64,000 nucleotides of DNA from Bryum argenteum (Eukaryota; Streptophyta; Bryopsida; Bryales; Bryaceae), in contig CM073321.1 in assembly GCA_037043015.1 (NCBI GenBank), positions 40,754,420-40,818,419 of the forward strand. Direction: 5' to 3'. Positions 12,829 to 22,740 of this stretch are shown piece after piece. Position numbers and translations under genes: made by a program. Position 1 is the stretch's first letter; the number at the start of each line of letters is the position of its first letter. Below the pieces are notes generated by a model. It did no database searches. It was not told where the DNA came from and worked only from the letters and a program-made list of their open reading frames with translations.

Positions 12829-13837
12829 TTCAACTCGGCCGAGTTGAATTCTCCATCCATTCGTTTTTGGCGAGTTGAACAGTCCATCCAATTTGTTTCT
12901 GAGAGTTAAAACGCGAGTTCACAGACAAGGGGAAATTCAACTCGACCCGTGTTAAATCTCTGCCTTAGAATCCCTTTAAAAGTGAATGATAGCTTAGGCT
13001 TAAACGATTCAACTCGATTCGAGTTGAATTCAGACAAGACGAGATATAAGGGTACTGATCTATATCCCCCACATGCGCTACTTACTTACCGCAGCTCGAA
13101 CAATTTAACTCGACTCGAGTTAAATCAAAAAATTACTGTTAAAGTTTTAGTAAAATATTCAACTCGACACGAGTTGAATTAGTTCTGCGCATGTGCTATA
13201 AAGACAATTATTCAACTCGAGTCGAGTTGAATCGCTATTATACGAGATTTATAACTGGTGTACATATTCAACTCGACTCGAGTTGAAATGTTGTAGCGCA
13301 TAATAAAGCAGAAAGATTATCCAACTGGTATCGATTTAAAATAGGGAGAGACTTATAAAAATATCATGCAGTTTAATGAGATCTATAATATTCAACTCGA
13401 GTCGAGTTGAATTATTCGATGATAGAAATTACTCAACATAACATAAGTATTCATTTGGCTGAAAACTGAGATGACAAAATCAACTAGTGTAATGCAAAAT
13501 TCTCTGACTAAAATTGATTAAATACATGGGTTCATACGAACGCCTTGATTTGAGTTAAAATGATGAACGTTCAGTCTCAGCAGTAATTCAACTCGAGTCG
13601 AGTTGAAAGTAACTAGGTTCTGTATTATGAAACCACAAAACGCTGTGATGGGTACTTTCAACTCGAATCGAGTTGAATCCCACTTCCTTGCTAATGATAA
13701 TCGTTGACGAACAGAGAGAGACGAGATGCAAGTTCAACTCGACTCGAGTTGAATAACACTTACCTAGAAAGTTTCTACTGATAATCGTAGATTAACAGAG
13801 ACAATTAGAATGCAATTTCAACTCGACTCGAGTTGAA
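12829..13837. repeat. palindrome cluster B (12 copies)
   Basis: Dyads start near 12829, 12936, 13008, 13104, 13158, 13211, 13267, 13391, 13587, 13657, 13733 and 13817. The first lacks the centre base (CAACTCGGCCGAGTTG) and is an exact even palindrome. At 13104 both arms carry T instead of C at the third base (TTTAACTCGA / TCGAGTTAAA), so symmetry is kept despite the change. Spacing is 53-196 bp. The last copy ends about 40 bp before coding sequence of the ParB-like gene begins. I do not see this motif outside 8.3-17.7 kb of the window. Confidence 0.95.
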
Positions 13838-15320
13838 TACTAATCCTTGAAATTCGAATACATGAATACTAAGTTTGCTTCTCTTTCTCATCGGGAGAAA
13901 ATCCCAAAGAGAGGCTCTCAGCCTTCTTCGATCTCTATGTTCCTGAAAATGATAGCGAGGTCGCAGATCCCGAAATATTTGGGGACATGTGGGTGCACAG
14001 TAATCCTGCGGATGTCGAATGGTGGAGTATGCTCCTCACACCGCACACGGACAAGCTGGCTGTAGTCACCAAGTACACGGGTGGGGAGTGCAACCTTCCT
14101 GTGAATTTGGAAGAGAACATCATCGACGTTGTAGTCCACAACACGAATTGGATATGCGTGACGTGCATCGTGGACGACCCCAACGACGACACGGCTGTGG
14201 ACCAAGACGACAGGTTCACTTACATGATCGACACAACGAAGATGGATTTCGACATCTTGGCACATGTCGACAGTATAAAAAATACCCCTTACGAACCTTT
14301 GGCAAAGAATGTCGAGCAACACATTCGTGAGTTTCGATTCACAAAAGATGGCGGTGAACAGCAGCCACCAAGTATTCTCGCGCCTCGTCTTCGATCACTC
14401 GTCACTGCCATGGTGAACTTCAAGGCAAAGCTGCAACGCAAGAAGATGCAAATGACGCCTCTTCGTCTGACGCAGGAAGTAAGCATGCAAAGCGGCAGCC
14501 ACGAGTCTATCCTATACCAGACTCCTGAGGCGACGGGATCGAAGAGGCGCAAGGCAAATCCGTCCACAGCTCAGCGGAGGCCGACACAGAAGAAGCTCAA
14601 TCAGTCACGACGAAGAAGTCGACCCTGGCCGACCCCACTGAGATTGAACAGGCGAGCTTAGTGTCGGCTTTGACGGAGGTACCCATCGACAATGTAGACA
14701 AAGTTGTCGATTACAAGGAGTCGATGAATGTCTTCAAGAACTACTGGGGGCTTTGCCAGGACTCATACATCTTCGGCTCAGATGTGACTTTCGAGATTCC
14801 AATCGAGCGTCTCTTTACCCCCTCTGCGGACCTGAACATCCGAAACCTCGAGCAGGAGAAAGTCAAGCACACGAGGCATTTCCTAATTGAGATGTCCGAT
14901 AAGAGCAAGAAGAACACCCTCTGCGTCTACCCAAAGAATCAGCTTGTGAAACCCCGATCATGGGAGGACATAAAGGACGGGGAGTTCTACATGGTCAACG
15001 GACAGCATTGCATCGAGGCATCCAAGCAGTTGCAAAACATGCTTGATGTAGACCAAAGCATCAGGGATGCATTCAAGACATGGGACTGCTTCGTGGTATG
15101 GAACGAAGAAAAGCCCATCATTTGGAGAATCTCCGCGTTCTACAACAGGGTCAACCACTTCATGAATACAAATCCGACGTGGGCGACAAACATCATTGGG
15201 GCGCGGGAGCTGTGGATAAGCCTCGGTAGACCGGAGAATCCGAAGGAGGCTCTTGAGGTTGGCAGGGTCGTCACACAGAGGCCCGGCAAGGGCAAGAAGC
15301 CTGCAAAGGACAATTTCAAC

Positions 15321-15465
15321 GTATGTGTACCTCCATTCAACTCGATTCGAGTTGAATAATGTCCTACACTACTAACGATAATTTCTGAATTTCTATCCCG
15401 TTGTATCCTATTTCAACTCGATTCGAGTTAAATATCTAACTCAATACCGTACTCGGATGATACAG
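15321..15465 (+). other. intron 1 of the ParB-like gene, with two palindromes
   Basis: Donor gtatgtg at 15321 and acceptor tacag ending at 15465; splicing joins KDNFN to EFMEA in phase 0. Two palindromes (starts 15336 and 15412) make up about 30% of the 145-bp intron. Reading through the intron gives a stop within the first palindrome region. Confidence 0.8.
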
Positions 15466-15601
15466 GAGTTCATGGAAGCTGTCAGGACAAGATTTGCTCT
15501 CATCGACGTCAAGAACGCCCAGAGAGCAGTGACAACAAGCAAGGCGGCCAGAGAGAAGCTCACCATCGCAAATGAGCTAAAAATCATCACTGCTCCAGAT
15601 G

Positions 15602-15693
15602 ACTACAAGATAGAGTATGCTGAGTACTTCAGATGCTTCCTCGCCAACAAGGGGAAGTTCTTCAGATGCTTCCTCGCCAACAAGGGGAAGTTC
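15602..15693 (+). repeat. exact 33-bp tandem duplication in exon 2
   Basis: The 33-bp unit at 15628-15660 is repeated exactly at 15661-15693, duplicating FRCFLANKGKF. In addition the 26 bp just before it (15602-15627) recur exactly at 16019-16044. The coding frame is preserved. This is a recent local duplication or an assembly artefact. Confidence 0.95.
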
Positions 15694-16350
15694 CAGGTTC
15701 CGAAGGGCGAAACAAACTTCAGGGCCTACAACCTGGAGGATGATGTTCTAGGGGAATGGCACGAGAACTCTTGGAATGATCAGTCCGCTAAGCGAATCAA
15801 GGTCGGAATTATAGACTTCAGAAATCTCCCCGGAGCACATGAGGAATCAGCGTCATCGAGCTCGTTAGCAGGCTCCTACTTCTACAACGTCCTCCAAGTC
15901 CTGAAGTCTATCACGGACCCCGTGGTAACTGAAATCCCAGTTTGGGTTTGGATCTGCGGAAGTAAGGATGCTGAGGCGAAGATCAAGAATCACCTCGACA
16001 GTTGCGAGTTCGGAGCAAACTACAAGATAGAGTATGCTGAGTACGTTCCGGCTCCTTACGAGCGACTCGAGGACCAAAACTCGTCGAAGACAAGGGCCAA
16101 GGATCATGTCCAGATCCTTTTCTTGTTTCGAAAAAATCAGAAGTTGAGGATTTCAAATCTTCCCAAGTTCTTCGAGGCCCCCGACACTCCACAGTTCAAG
16201 ATCTGCGGGAGATACAACGAGCTCGAGTACCATATCTATAATACGGAATTGAGGATGGAGTTCTACCTGAAGCTGCTTGACATCTTCTGCAAGGAAGGGG
16301 ATGCGATCCTCAGTGTTTTTGGAGGCGGGAAGCTCTACTGTGCGGCCTGG

Positions 16351-16706
16351 GTAAGGATGTCCTCTATATTTCAACTCGATTCGAGTTGAATACTTTGCCA
16401 TGGCTCTGTTTGCCAGGGATCGTTTTACACTTACTTGCATTCTATTCAACTCAACTCGAGTTGAATGGAATACTAAGTATGATACGAAATCTTGTTCTTG
16501 CTTGAGTCATTATATTTAACTCGACTCGAGTTAAATTTGGTGTTTGATGGTAAATAGAGTGTATAGTTGGTATTCAACTCGACTCGAGTTGAATGCACAT
16601 AGATGAGTAGTCTTGTCATTCTCTCAAACGCCACCTACATTCCAGCTCGACTGGAGTTGAACTTTCATGTGATTGACGTTGCATCTCGTGATGTGTCTAC
16701 TTGCAG
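16351..16706 (+). other. intron 2 of the ParB-like gene, with five palindromes
   Basis: Donor gtaagg at 16351 and acceptor cttgcag ending at 16706; phase 0. Palindromes start near 16371, 16445, 16515, 16573 and 16640; the last is degenerate. That is five copies in 356 bp, the same density as in clusters A and B. Confidence 0.8.
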
Positions 16707-17687
16707 ATGTGTTCCCTGATGAATTACACGATCAGCTCCAGCGAAGAGCATGACGAAGTTGTCAGACTTTCCTTGGATGTCTTCAACTTGGATCATCGAG
16801 ATTTCGAAGAAGGGTACGCGATCGATGAGCCTTCCTTATCTAGAGAGAGACTGGAAGCACCGCCACCCCCGACGAAGTCAGAGAAGGGAAAGGGGAAGAA
16901 GAAGGTCAGGGGAGTAGAGTTACCACTTGACGTGCATGATCCAAGACCGATCGCAATCGGGTCAAGTGATGACGATGACGATCCTCTCCAGGATGTTGAG
17001 GCCTACGGTTCCCAACACCCGGTAATACCCCAGACTGGACGAGGCTCATCTTCTCATCTTCCTCATCCCCAGGAACAAGGCTACTCGGATACCTCTCTTC
17101 GGGCTTCCACGCCATCGCCACAGAAGAGGAAAAGGGAGTCACTATCCGTTGATACCCTTATGGAGAAGCTCGTCAAAATGCAGGAGGATGCGCAGACTCG
17201 ACATAGGATCGAAGTTGAAGCAATGCTTGCTCAAGAGCGCGAGGAACGCAAAGTCCAGAGACACGAGGATGAGCAACGATGGAAGTTTATGTTCACAGAG
17301 GCCATCGCGAGAATGCCTAATATGGTAGTCCAAGCAATCTCGCACCTGAATGCAAAGCCTCTCCTCTCCCTCGAACCAGGTCAGAGTGAACCTCTCCTCC
17401 TCACCCACGGGCCTACTCAGTCTTCCGACAGCGGTGCAGCTCGACATGCATCTCCCCGACGTTCCCTCCACGGCACGCCTCCTCAGTCGACTGCAGCTCC
17501 CTCACCTGCAGGCAACATCACGCAAGTTGTTTCTAGGGATCAAGGCCCATCAAGTCGCTCCACACCATCGGACCCAGTCGAGTCGGAACGGAAGGCCGTG
17601 GATGAGGAAGAGCAGATAAGAACACAGGATCAGACTCCCGATCCGAACATTACCGAATCAGGTTGAACTCCATGATCTAGTCTTTCA

Positions 17688-17708
17688 ATTAACTCGACTC
17701 GAGTTGAA
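17688..17708. repeat. single palindrome just after the ParB-like gene
   Basis: TTAACTCGA-C-TCGAGTTGAA lies 22 bp past the stop codon (17664-17666). It is the last copy in the window; none is seen in the FCP1-like gene that follows or in its introns. Confidence 0.95.
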
Positions 17709-17915
17709 TTTCTCCTTCGGTTAATGGAAGTTCGCCTGTTGAAGCCTTCGGCAGTTGTTGATAGACTAGTATATATATTCCCGTAGGGCAATTTTGTTAG
17801 ATTGGACTTGGTGTTCATCGTGTAAATACTTTCTGTATATGACGCTCAATTTTGAACTCAGAGTTTGGAATACAATCATCTTCTTACACATTTTCTCCCT
17901 CTGATATCTACGCAG

Positions 17916-19035
17916 GCTCTATTGATTTGCAAAGTGTTCCGAATGTTTGTGTGTCTCATGACGTCCCCCCTATGGAAGACACCAGTCCTATGAGTCCGTT
18001 TCACGGCGCAAGATGATCACAATGAAGGTCACATTCCTGATTCCATACTGCTCGAGGTTCACATTCCTCTTCCATCCTCGACCGCTGTACGAGATTCACA
18101 AACAGCTGAAACTCAATCAGATATGCCGGTAAGCTGCTTCTTCTCCAAAATTTATTCAATCCTTTCCTTATTGGTTCGGTGTAATCGCATTGTTTGGATT
18201 CGGGATTTCTTAGTGTTATAGAAAGGGTCAGTCTCGAAATGTGGCAGTGCAGTACTTAACTGTATACACATTTGTCTGCCCCCCTTCTGAACAGGGGATG
18301 AGTCATTCGCACAGTCCGGTAGTTGCAGCCGAGGAGGATATCCCTCGTTCTATTCCTTCAAGGGTGCCATGCAAGTGGCTCAATGTCATCCTGGACTTGA
18401 ACGGTATCCTCTGTGTCTGCAAGGAGAAGAGATTCATGCCAAAGGACCAAGTTTACAACATGGTCGCGAGTGCACATTCCTCTGTCCTACCCGCTCCGAT
18501 TGGTCCCAAGGCTGTTTTCGTTCGGCCCTTCTGCCATGATTTCCTTCGTGAGTTGAGTGAAGTTGCATACGTCTCCGTATGGAGTTCGATGGTTCATGCG
18601 ACCACGAAGTCCATATGTGACTACTTGTTCCGGGGTGTGCCATACCCGTGCCTTGTTTGGGCGAGAACTCTTGTGAGGTTGTCAAGGTTCGTGGACCGCG
18701 GAATAAGTTGTCCAACTTCAAGTTGAAGGGGACTAATAAGGATCTCTTCCTCAAACCACCGGATATGCTTTTTGGTGGTCTAAACTTAAAGTTTAATGAG
18801 CATGACACGATCATCATCGGCGATAGCCGTGAGAAGCACGTCGTGAATGAACCAGAGAATGTCGTCTTGCCCGGTCTCGTGGTCGAGCATGATGTATCCG
18901 GATGATTCTTGGTGGACGAGCTCCTCCCTTGGATTCGACGCGTCTACATCAAAGCCGCGGTCGGGGCTTGTTGTCTTTCCGTAGGGAAGACAACATTGGG
19001 CGTAGAATGCTCTCTCGAAGAGCTTGATACTTGAA
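17916..19035 (+). pseudogene. FCP1/NIF-type (HAD-fold) phosphatase-like gene, broken
   Basis: Exon 17916-18128 (acceptor cgcag, donor gtaagc) encodes SIDLQSVPNVCVSHDV and, after a one-base frame change near 18010, DHNEGHIPDSILLEV. Exon two starts at 18295 and carries WLNVILDLNGILC (HAD motif I; the second Asp is Asn, as in the DLNG variants common in plants), VFVRPFCHDFLREL, YVSVWSSM (motif II), then TNKDLFLKP and DTIIIGDSREKH (motif III/IV region). A one-base loss in the G run at about 18658 shifts the frame between PYPCLVW and GENSCEVV. A TGA at 18903-18905 precedes FLVDELLPWIRRV, a usual FCP1 C-terminal motif. Two frame changes and a stop indicate a pseudogene. Confidence 0.7.
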
Positions 19036-19351
19036 TACGAAGAGCTTATTAACGCCGTAGAGGCTTCTAGAAAGCTAGTGCTTGATTAGGCTAGTTATCC
19101 AAGATTGGCCTCACCAGACAAGATTCAAATTTGTCATGTATATTGTGTAGATTATAATAAATGATTCAATATTAATGTCTCCTCCTGGACTGATGTCATT
19201 TCAGAGCGGGCTTGTGTCCGACCCTTTATTTTATTGTAGTGTTTGATGATGCTAGTTCTCTCAGCATTGGTTTAATTAGCGAGTTGATTTGGTTATATCA
19301 TATTGCATATCATCCTTGTTGATGATTCCTCTAAAATGAATTCGTATCCAG

Positions 19352-20264
19352 GTGTCCAATTCCGTCTCGGTTTCGGACAATGATTTTGATTTCCGTTGCG
19401 CTGCTTCTGCTGATTCGATTTTGGACTACGGACAATACTCAATTTCGCAGAGTGGAATGGGCCACATAATGTACTCAGCAGCTACTGCACAATCAACTAT
19501 GGACTACTCGACAATGGCAATTGATGATGGTGTTGTGGATAGTCCTCCTTTTGGCGGTAAGCGACCACACTGTGCATGTTCTCCTTCCCCTCTGAAGACC
19601 CGTACCCTAATTGACGAATCAAGTCGAGGTGGCGCTCCGCAAAGAAAGCTTTACGATGATTCTGAGTTAGTTGATGATGCACTTCCCGTACAGGTATGAC
19701 ATACTTGAAGCAGTTCTTTTATGAGTTTTTCCTAGTTTTTAACTTCCATTGTAGTTTGATTTACTTACATTTCTCTATGTCTTTTCATGCACTTAGGCGA
19801 CAACTGCAGCAGTCGTGCCCATACCGGTCATTTTCGAGTCTCCGGCTCTTCGTTTATCACCTCATAAGGCATCGTCGCTGAAAATATCTCGTGGTGCGTC
19901 GACCCATTCTCTCTCTACGCCTTGTCCATTGAAGTCTTTGGAGCCAGCAACAGAACTTGGAGACTGCCGGACGGAACTAACGGGGCCACCTAATCCGTCT
20001 GTTGCCCATGCTGTTGATACCTCGCGTTCGCGTTTCCGTACTATGCGCCCGCCATTACACGAGGGTCACTGCCAGACTCAGCCACACGATGGATTTCAAT
20101 CCAGAGTTAGTTGTCCTCCTGTTTGCGATGCATTGGAGCAACGAATTTTGAAGCTTCAGCGACGTGAAAATTCAAGTTCGCGTTCGTCACCATACACAGG
20201 CTACAGTCGTGGACCAGAAGTGTGGAAGGCACTAGCTGAAATTCGAAGCCGTTCGCACTTGTGA
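19352..20264 (+). CDS. two-exon Ser/Pro-rich protein of unknown function
   Basis: Exon 19352-19693 follows an acceptor (gtatccag) and ends at a donor (cag-gtatga). Exon 19797-20264 follows acttag and ends with TGA. Both are phase 0 and join as DDALPVQ-ATTAAVVPIP. The product (about 269 residues visible) is Ser/Thr/Pro-rich with a basic C-terminus (EVWKALAEIRSRSHL) and a short charged helix (ALEQRILKLQRRENSS). It has no domain I recognise. It starts at a splice acceptor, so it may be the 3' part of the preceding phosphatase-like gene; no stop or frameshift is seen inside it. Confidence 0.45.
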
Positions 20265-20684
20265 TACGGCAACAGTCTTGATATGATTTAGAATACATTG
20301 ATCGGTATGGTTCTCCAGGGATAGCCCACATTCAACACCATACTGTATTGTACTATTGGTATAGAAATATCGTATTTACCATCGTACATTCGTATCATTC
20401 ATATGTAACTAGAGCTCACATTTTTATCTGGATGAGCATATTTCCTTTGACGCAGTCAATTCTTGTATACAATGTCTATAAATAAACATACATTCATGTA
20501 TATTCCAGTCTGGCATACAATTATTCATCCATCTATATCTACTTTATACCATTTTTTACAGACTATTTGTACTTTTATCATTACCTCAGGGCCTCAACAA
20601 TACTCTCATTCTTGAGGGATACTCTCAAAATAATGAATATGGTGTTTGAGTCGTAGCCATACAAGTACTATAACTATCAAACAA
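20265..20684. other. 3' flank between convergent genes
   Basis: AT-rich, with an aataaa polyadenylation-like word near 20480 for the plus-strand gene. Nothing else seen. Confidence 0.4.
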
Positions 20685-21041
20685 CTAGTCATAGTTGGAA
20701 TCACTCTCAGAATCACTGCTGTTGCTATCACGAGCTTCACCTGAAGTGAATTCTACAAAATCCTCCCCAATCGTCTGTAGTGGCATTATTTCATATGTAC
20801 AGCAGCTGAAGCACCCCCAATTCTTGCCCGTCATCTCCTTCAGGTAGTCGTCTCCCGTGTTTTGTGCCATACACGCTGCACACCACACCTTGTTACAATA
20901 ATCACAGGGGATCACAAACTCAACTCGCCCACACCAATTGCATTGCTCATCATCGTACTGGGCGTTCTTCATGAATACAACGTCGTCCAATACAAGTTTG
21001 CACGAAATGCAAATTCCAACAACGAGACAAGGATGCTCCAT
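20685..21041 (-). CDS. ADD/PHD-like zinc-finger protein
   Basis: From ATG 21041 the protein (about 118 residues) reads GICISCKLVLDD, then YDDEQCNWCG, IPCDYCNKVWCAACMAQNTG and KNWGCFSC. Cys spacing (CxxC-x20-CxxC-x8-CxxC-x4-CxxC-x21-CxxC) and the DDEQCNWC motif closely resemble the ADD finger of ATRX and DNMT3 proteins, which reads the histone H3 tail. The C-terminus is acidic (EARDSNSSDSESDSNYD). The GATA-like N-terminal finger of a full ADD is not seen; it could lie in an unrecognised upstream exon. It may be a fragment of a larger chromatin protein or part of a mobile element. Convergent with the gene at 19.4-20.3 kb. Confidence 0.6.
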   Translation of the reverse strand: MEHPCLVVGICISCKLVLDDVVFMKNAQYDDEQCNWCGRVEFVIPCDYCNKVWCAACMAQNTGDDYLKEMTGKNWGCFSCCTYEIMPLQTIGEDFVEFTSGEARDSNSSDSESDSNYD

Positions 21042-22464
21042 CAAACAAGCACAGATGTTTCTCCCTCCACGAGCAGTCAGGAATACAAATACAAAGGATT
21101 AAAATCGCCTAAATGCCCCACCATTTGATCCACCTTAACGTTGCAAGAGAAACAAATTTTGAATAAGAGGTGGCCAAAGAATTGCTTTGAGATGGTGGCT
21201 TTCCTGCTCCTCCATTCTTGTATAAAAGGAGAGCACACCGGATTTCCTTGATCTCACCTTGGAGTCCCATCCAACCTCACCAACCCGTCTTCCCATCACC
21301 GGCAGCGCTGACAGCACTGGCAGCTTTAGCAGCACTGTACTCTTGAAGGTACTAACATTCCAATAAATAAGAAACCGACAGTGCACTTCCCTTACATTCT
21401 CATGACAATCGACATGAGTTCTCAGGGAAACGGACACTGCACTTCTCTTATATTCTCATAAGAAGTCAAATCACTCCAGCATCCTTACCTCCCATCTCTA
21501 CCAGCACATCACAATGAGCACCGACATGGCACAGCTACATAAGACGTATTCACCAACACTCCGACACTCCTTATGACACAACCCATTCCCATCTAGTTTG
21601 ACACAGCCCATCCCCTCTTCCGTACGAAAACTTGTATTCACAAATTAGCTAAACCATTTACCCCTTTAGGGCCGAGGGCGCCCTTCCTTGATCCGGCAGT
21701 ATTTGGAAACCACGGTTTACAACATGGAGAATTGAATGAGTTCTCCGAGGATCCCATCGATGGAATCTCAACAGCTTGATCTCTCAATAGACAGAATTCA
21801 CTAACGTTGGGTCACATGGATCAGAATATTGAAACCTTTTTGAGGACGCTACGACTGTCACAAACTCAGAATGTACCATGACATACGGTTCTACGAGGGC
21901 ACATTTAGCCGGTTTGATCGACGAGATAGATTTTTTAGAAACGATGATGCTGGGACCGGCCTCCATACGGAGCATATGAAATTTGTTTCAGCTCAAGGAC
22001 CCTCCAATTGAACACTTTAGGGGTGCCGAAGTGTGAGCTTGCCGATAGATTGTATAAATTGAAAAATTTCTATACCGAGGCAAACCGCTTTGCAGCAATG
22101 TGTTTGACAAGATCTGAACGGTAGGTGGTTTTGTATGATACGGATGGCAAGACTCGTATTGGGTCGTACGAAATTCGAGACTGGAAACAACATAGATGCA
22201 TCGAACTACGGCCGTGGGAAGGGTGTGTACGCAGGTTGTCATTTTCTTTCCTGATAACCATCTTGTTGTCATTGTGGGGCCAAGTAGGCTCCAAATTCAC
22301 CGTGCATAGGCTCATTAGTTGCTCACTTTCAGTGCCCTCCACTTTCATTCACCCTGAAAATCAGATGAGCCCCAAAACGTTCAGTGCCCTCCACTTTCAT
22401 TCAGCCCTCAAAATCAGGCTCGGCCTTAAAGGGTTAAGAGGCAAACATCGGATTCATCAAGGCA
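21042..22464. other. decayed coding remnants, unrecognised
   Basis: On the plus strand 21780-22450 reads coding-like with stops (for example RFYEGTFSRFDRRDRFF and KNFYTEANRFAAMCLTRSER in different frames). A transposase origin is possible but I see no diagnostic motif. The block agtgccctccactttcattca occurs twice around 22330-22400. Confidence 0.3.
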
Positions 22465-22570
22465 ATTCGCCACGGTTGTAGAGTCTAAATTCCAATTGAG
22501 ACCTTACAACCGTGGCGAATGACCAATTGGTCTAAATTCCAATTCCAATTCACCACGGTTGTAGGGTCTA
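22465..22570. repeat. inverted repeat with 16-bp perfect stem, plus a third partial copy
   Basis: ATTCGCCACGGTTGTA (22465-22480) and its reverse complement TACAACCGTGGCGAAT (22505-22520) flank a 24-nt loop. A related direct copy (CACCACGGTTGTAGGGTCTA) follows near 22552. Looks like the ends of a small foldback or MITE copy. Confidence 0.9.
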
Positions 22571-22639
22571 AATTGTTATGTATTGGCAGCTTTCCCACGA
22601 CTTTAAGGGCACACAAATATTGAATTTGTTCGAATAAAA

Positions 22640-22740
22640 TCATCTAATATTCACTTTTGGACCAGAATATTCCCTCGATATCTGCTCACTGCTCATGAAA
22701 ATCTGCTCACGGCTCAAGGCTCACGGCACACCGCTCGCAC
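22640..22740 (-). repeat. inverted copy of a repeat end rich in GTGAGC/GAGCGGTG
   Basis: Read on the minus strand, 22735-22685 gives ggtgcgagcggtgtgccgtg and further GTGAGCAG words. This resembles the blocks starting at 25844, 52514 and 63120 but in the opposite orientation. Probably a terminus of the same element family. Confidence 0.5.

Larger units (their letters stand above)
13876..17666 (+). pseudogene. ParB-like plus methyltransferase-like protein, three exons, one frameshift
   Basis: Exon 1 (about 13876-15320) is open after a stop at 13870 and reads coding-like before the first in-frame ATG (13987), so a 5' exon may be missing. The frame changes by one base near 14526-14560. A domain follows with FEIPIERLFTPSADLNIR and, about 90 residues later, DGEFYMVNGQHCIEASKQL; this spacing and the NGQHxxxA motif resemble the ParB/DGQHR fold. 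Intron 1 is 15321-15465. Exon 2 (15466-16350) ends in GDAILSVFGGGKLYCAAW, like a methyltransferase Gly-rich motif I. Intron 2 is 16351-16706. Exon 3 (16707-17666) starts MCSLMNYTISSSEEHDEVV and has a Lys-rich basic patch, an acidic run, a Glu/Arg-rich helical stretch and a Ser/Pro-rich tail. Both introns are GT-AG, phase 0. ParB-methyltransferase fusions are known from bacterial and phage genomes; activity here is unproven. Confidence 0.55.

Noticed and set aside
8293..13837. Palindrome clusters as a CRISPR array or satellite DNA
   Set aside because: Spacing and spacers are irregular (53-196 bp), the copies are eukaryotic-intron-associated, and no cas-like gene is present. The intervening DNA is not repeated, which excludes a satellite.
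21780..22450. piggyBac-like transposase remnant
   Set aside because: Some Trp/Tyr/Arg-rich pieces looked similar, but none of the diagnostic DDD-region motifs could be read.
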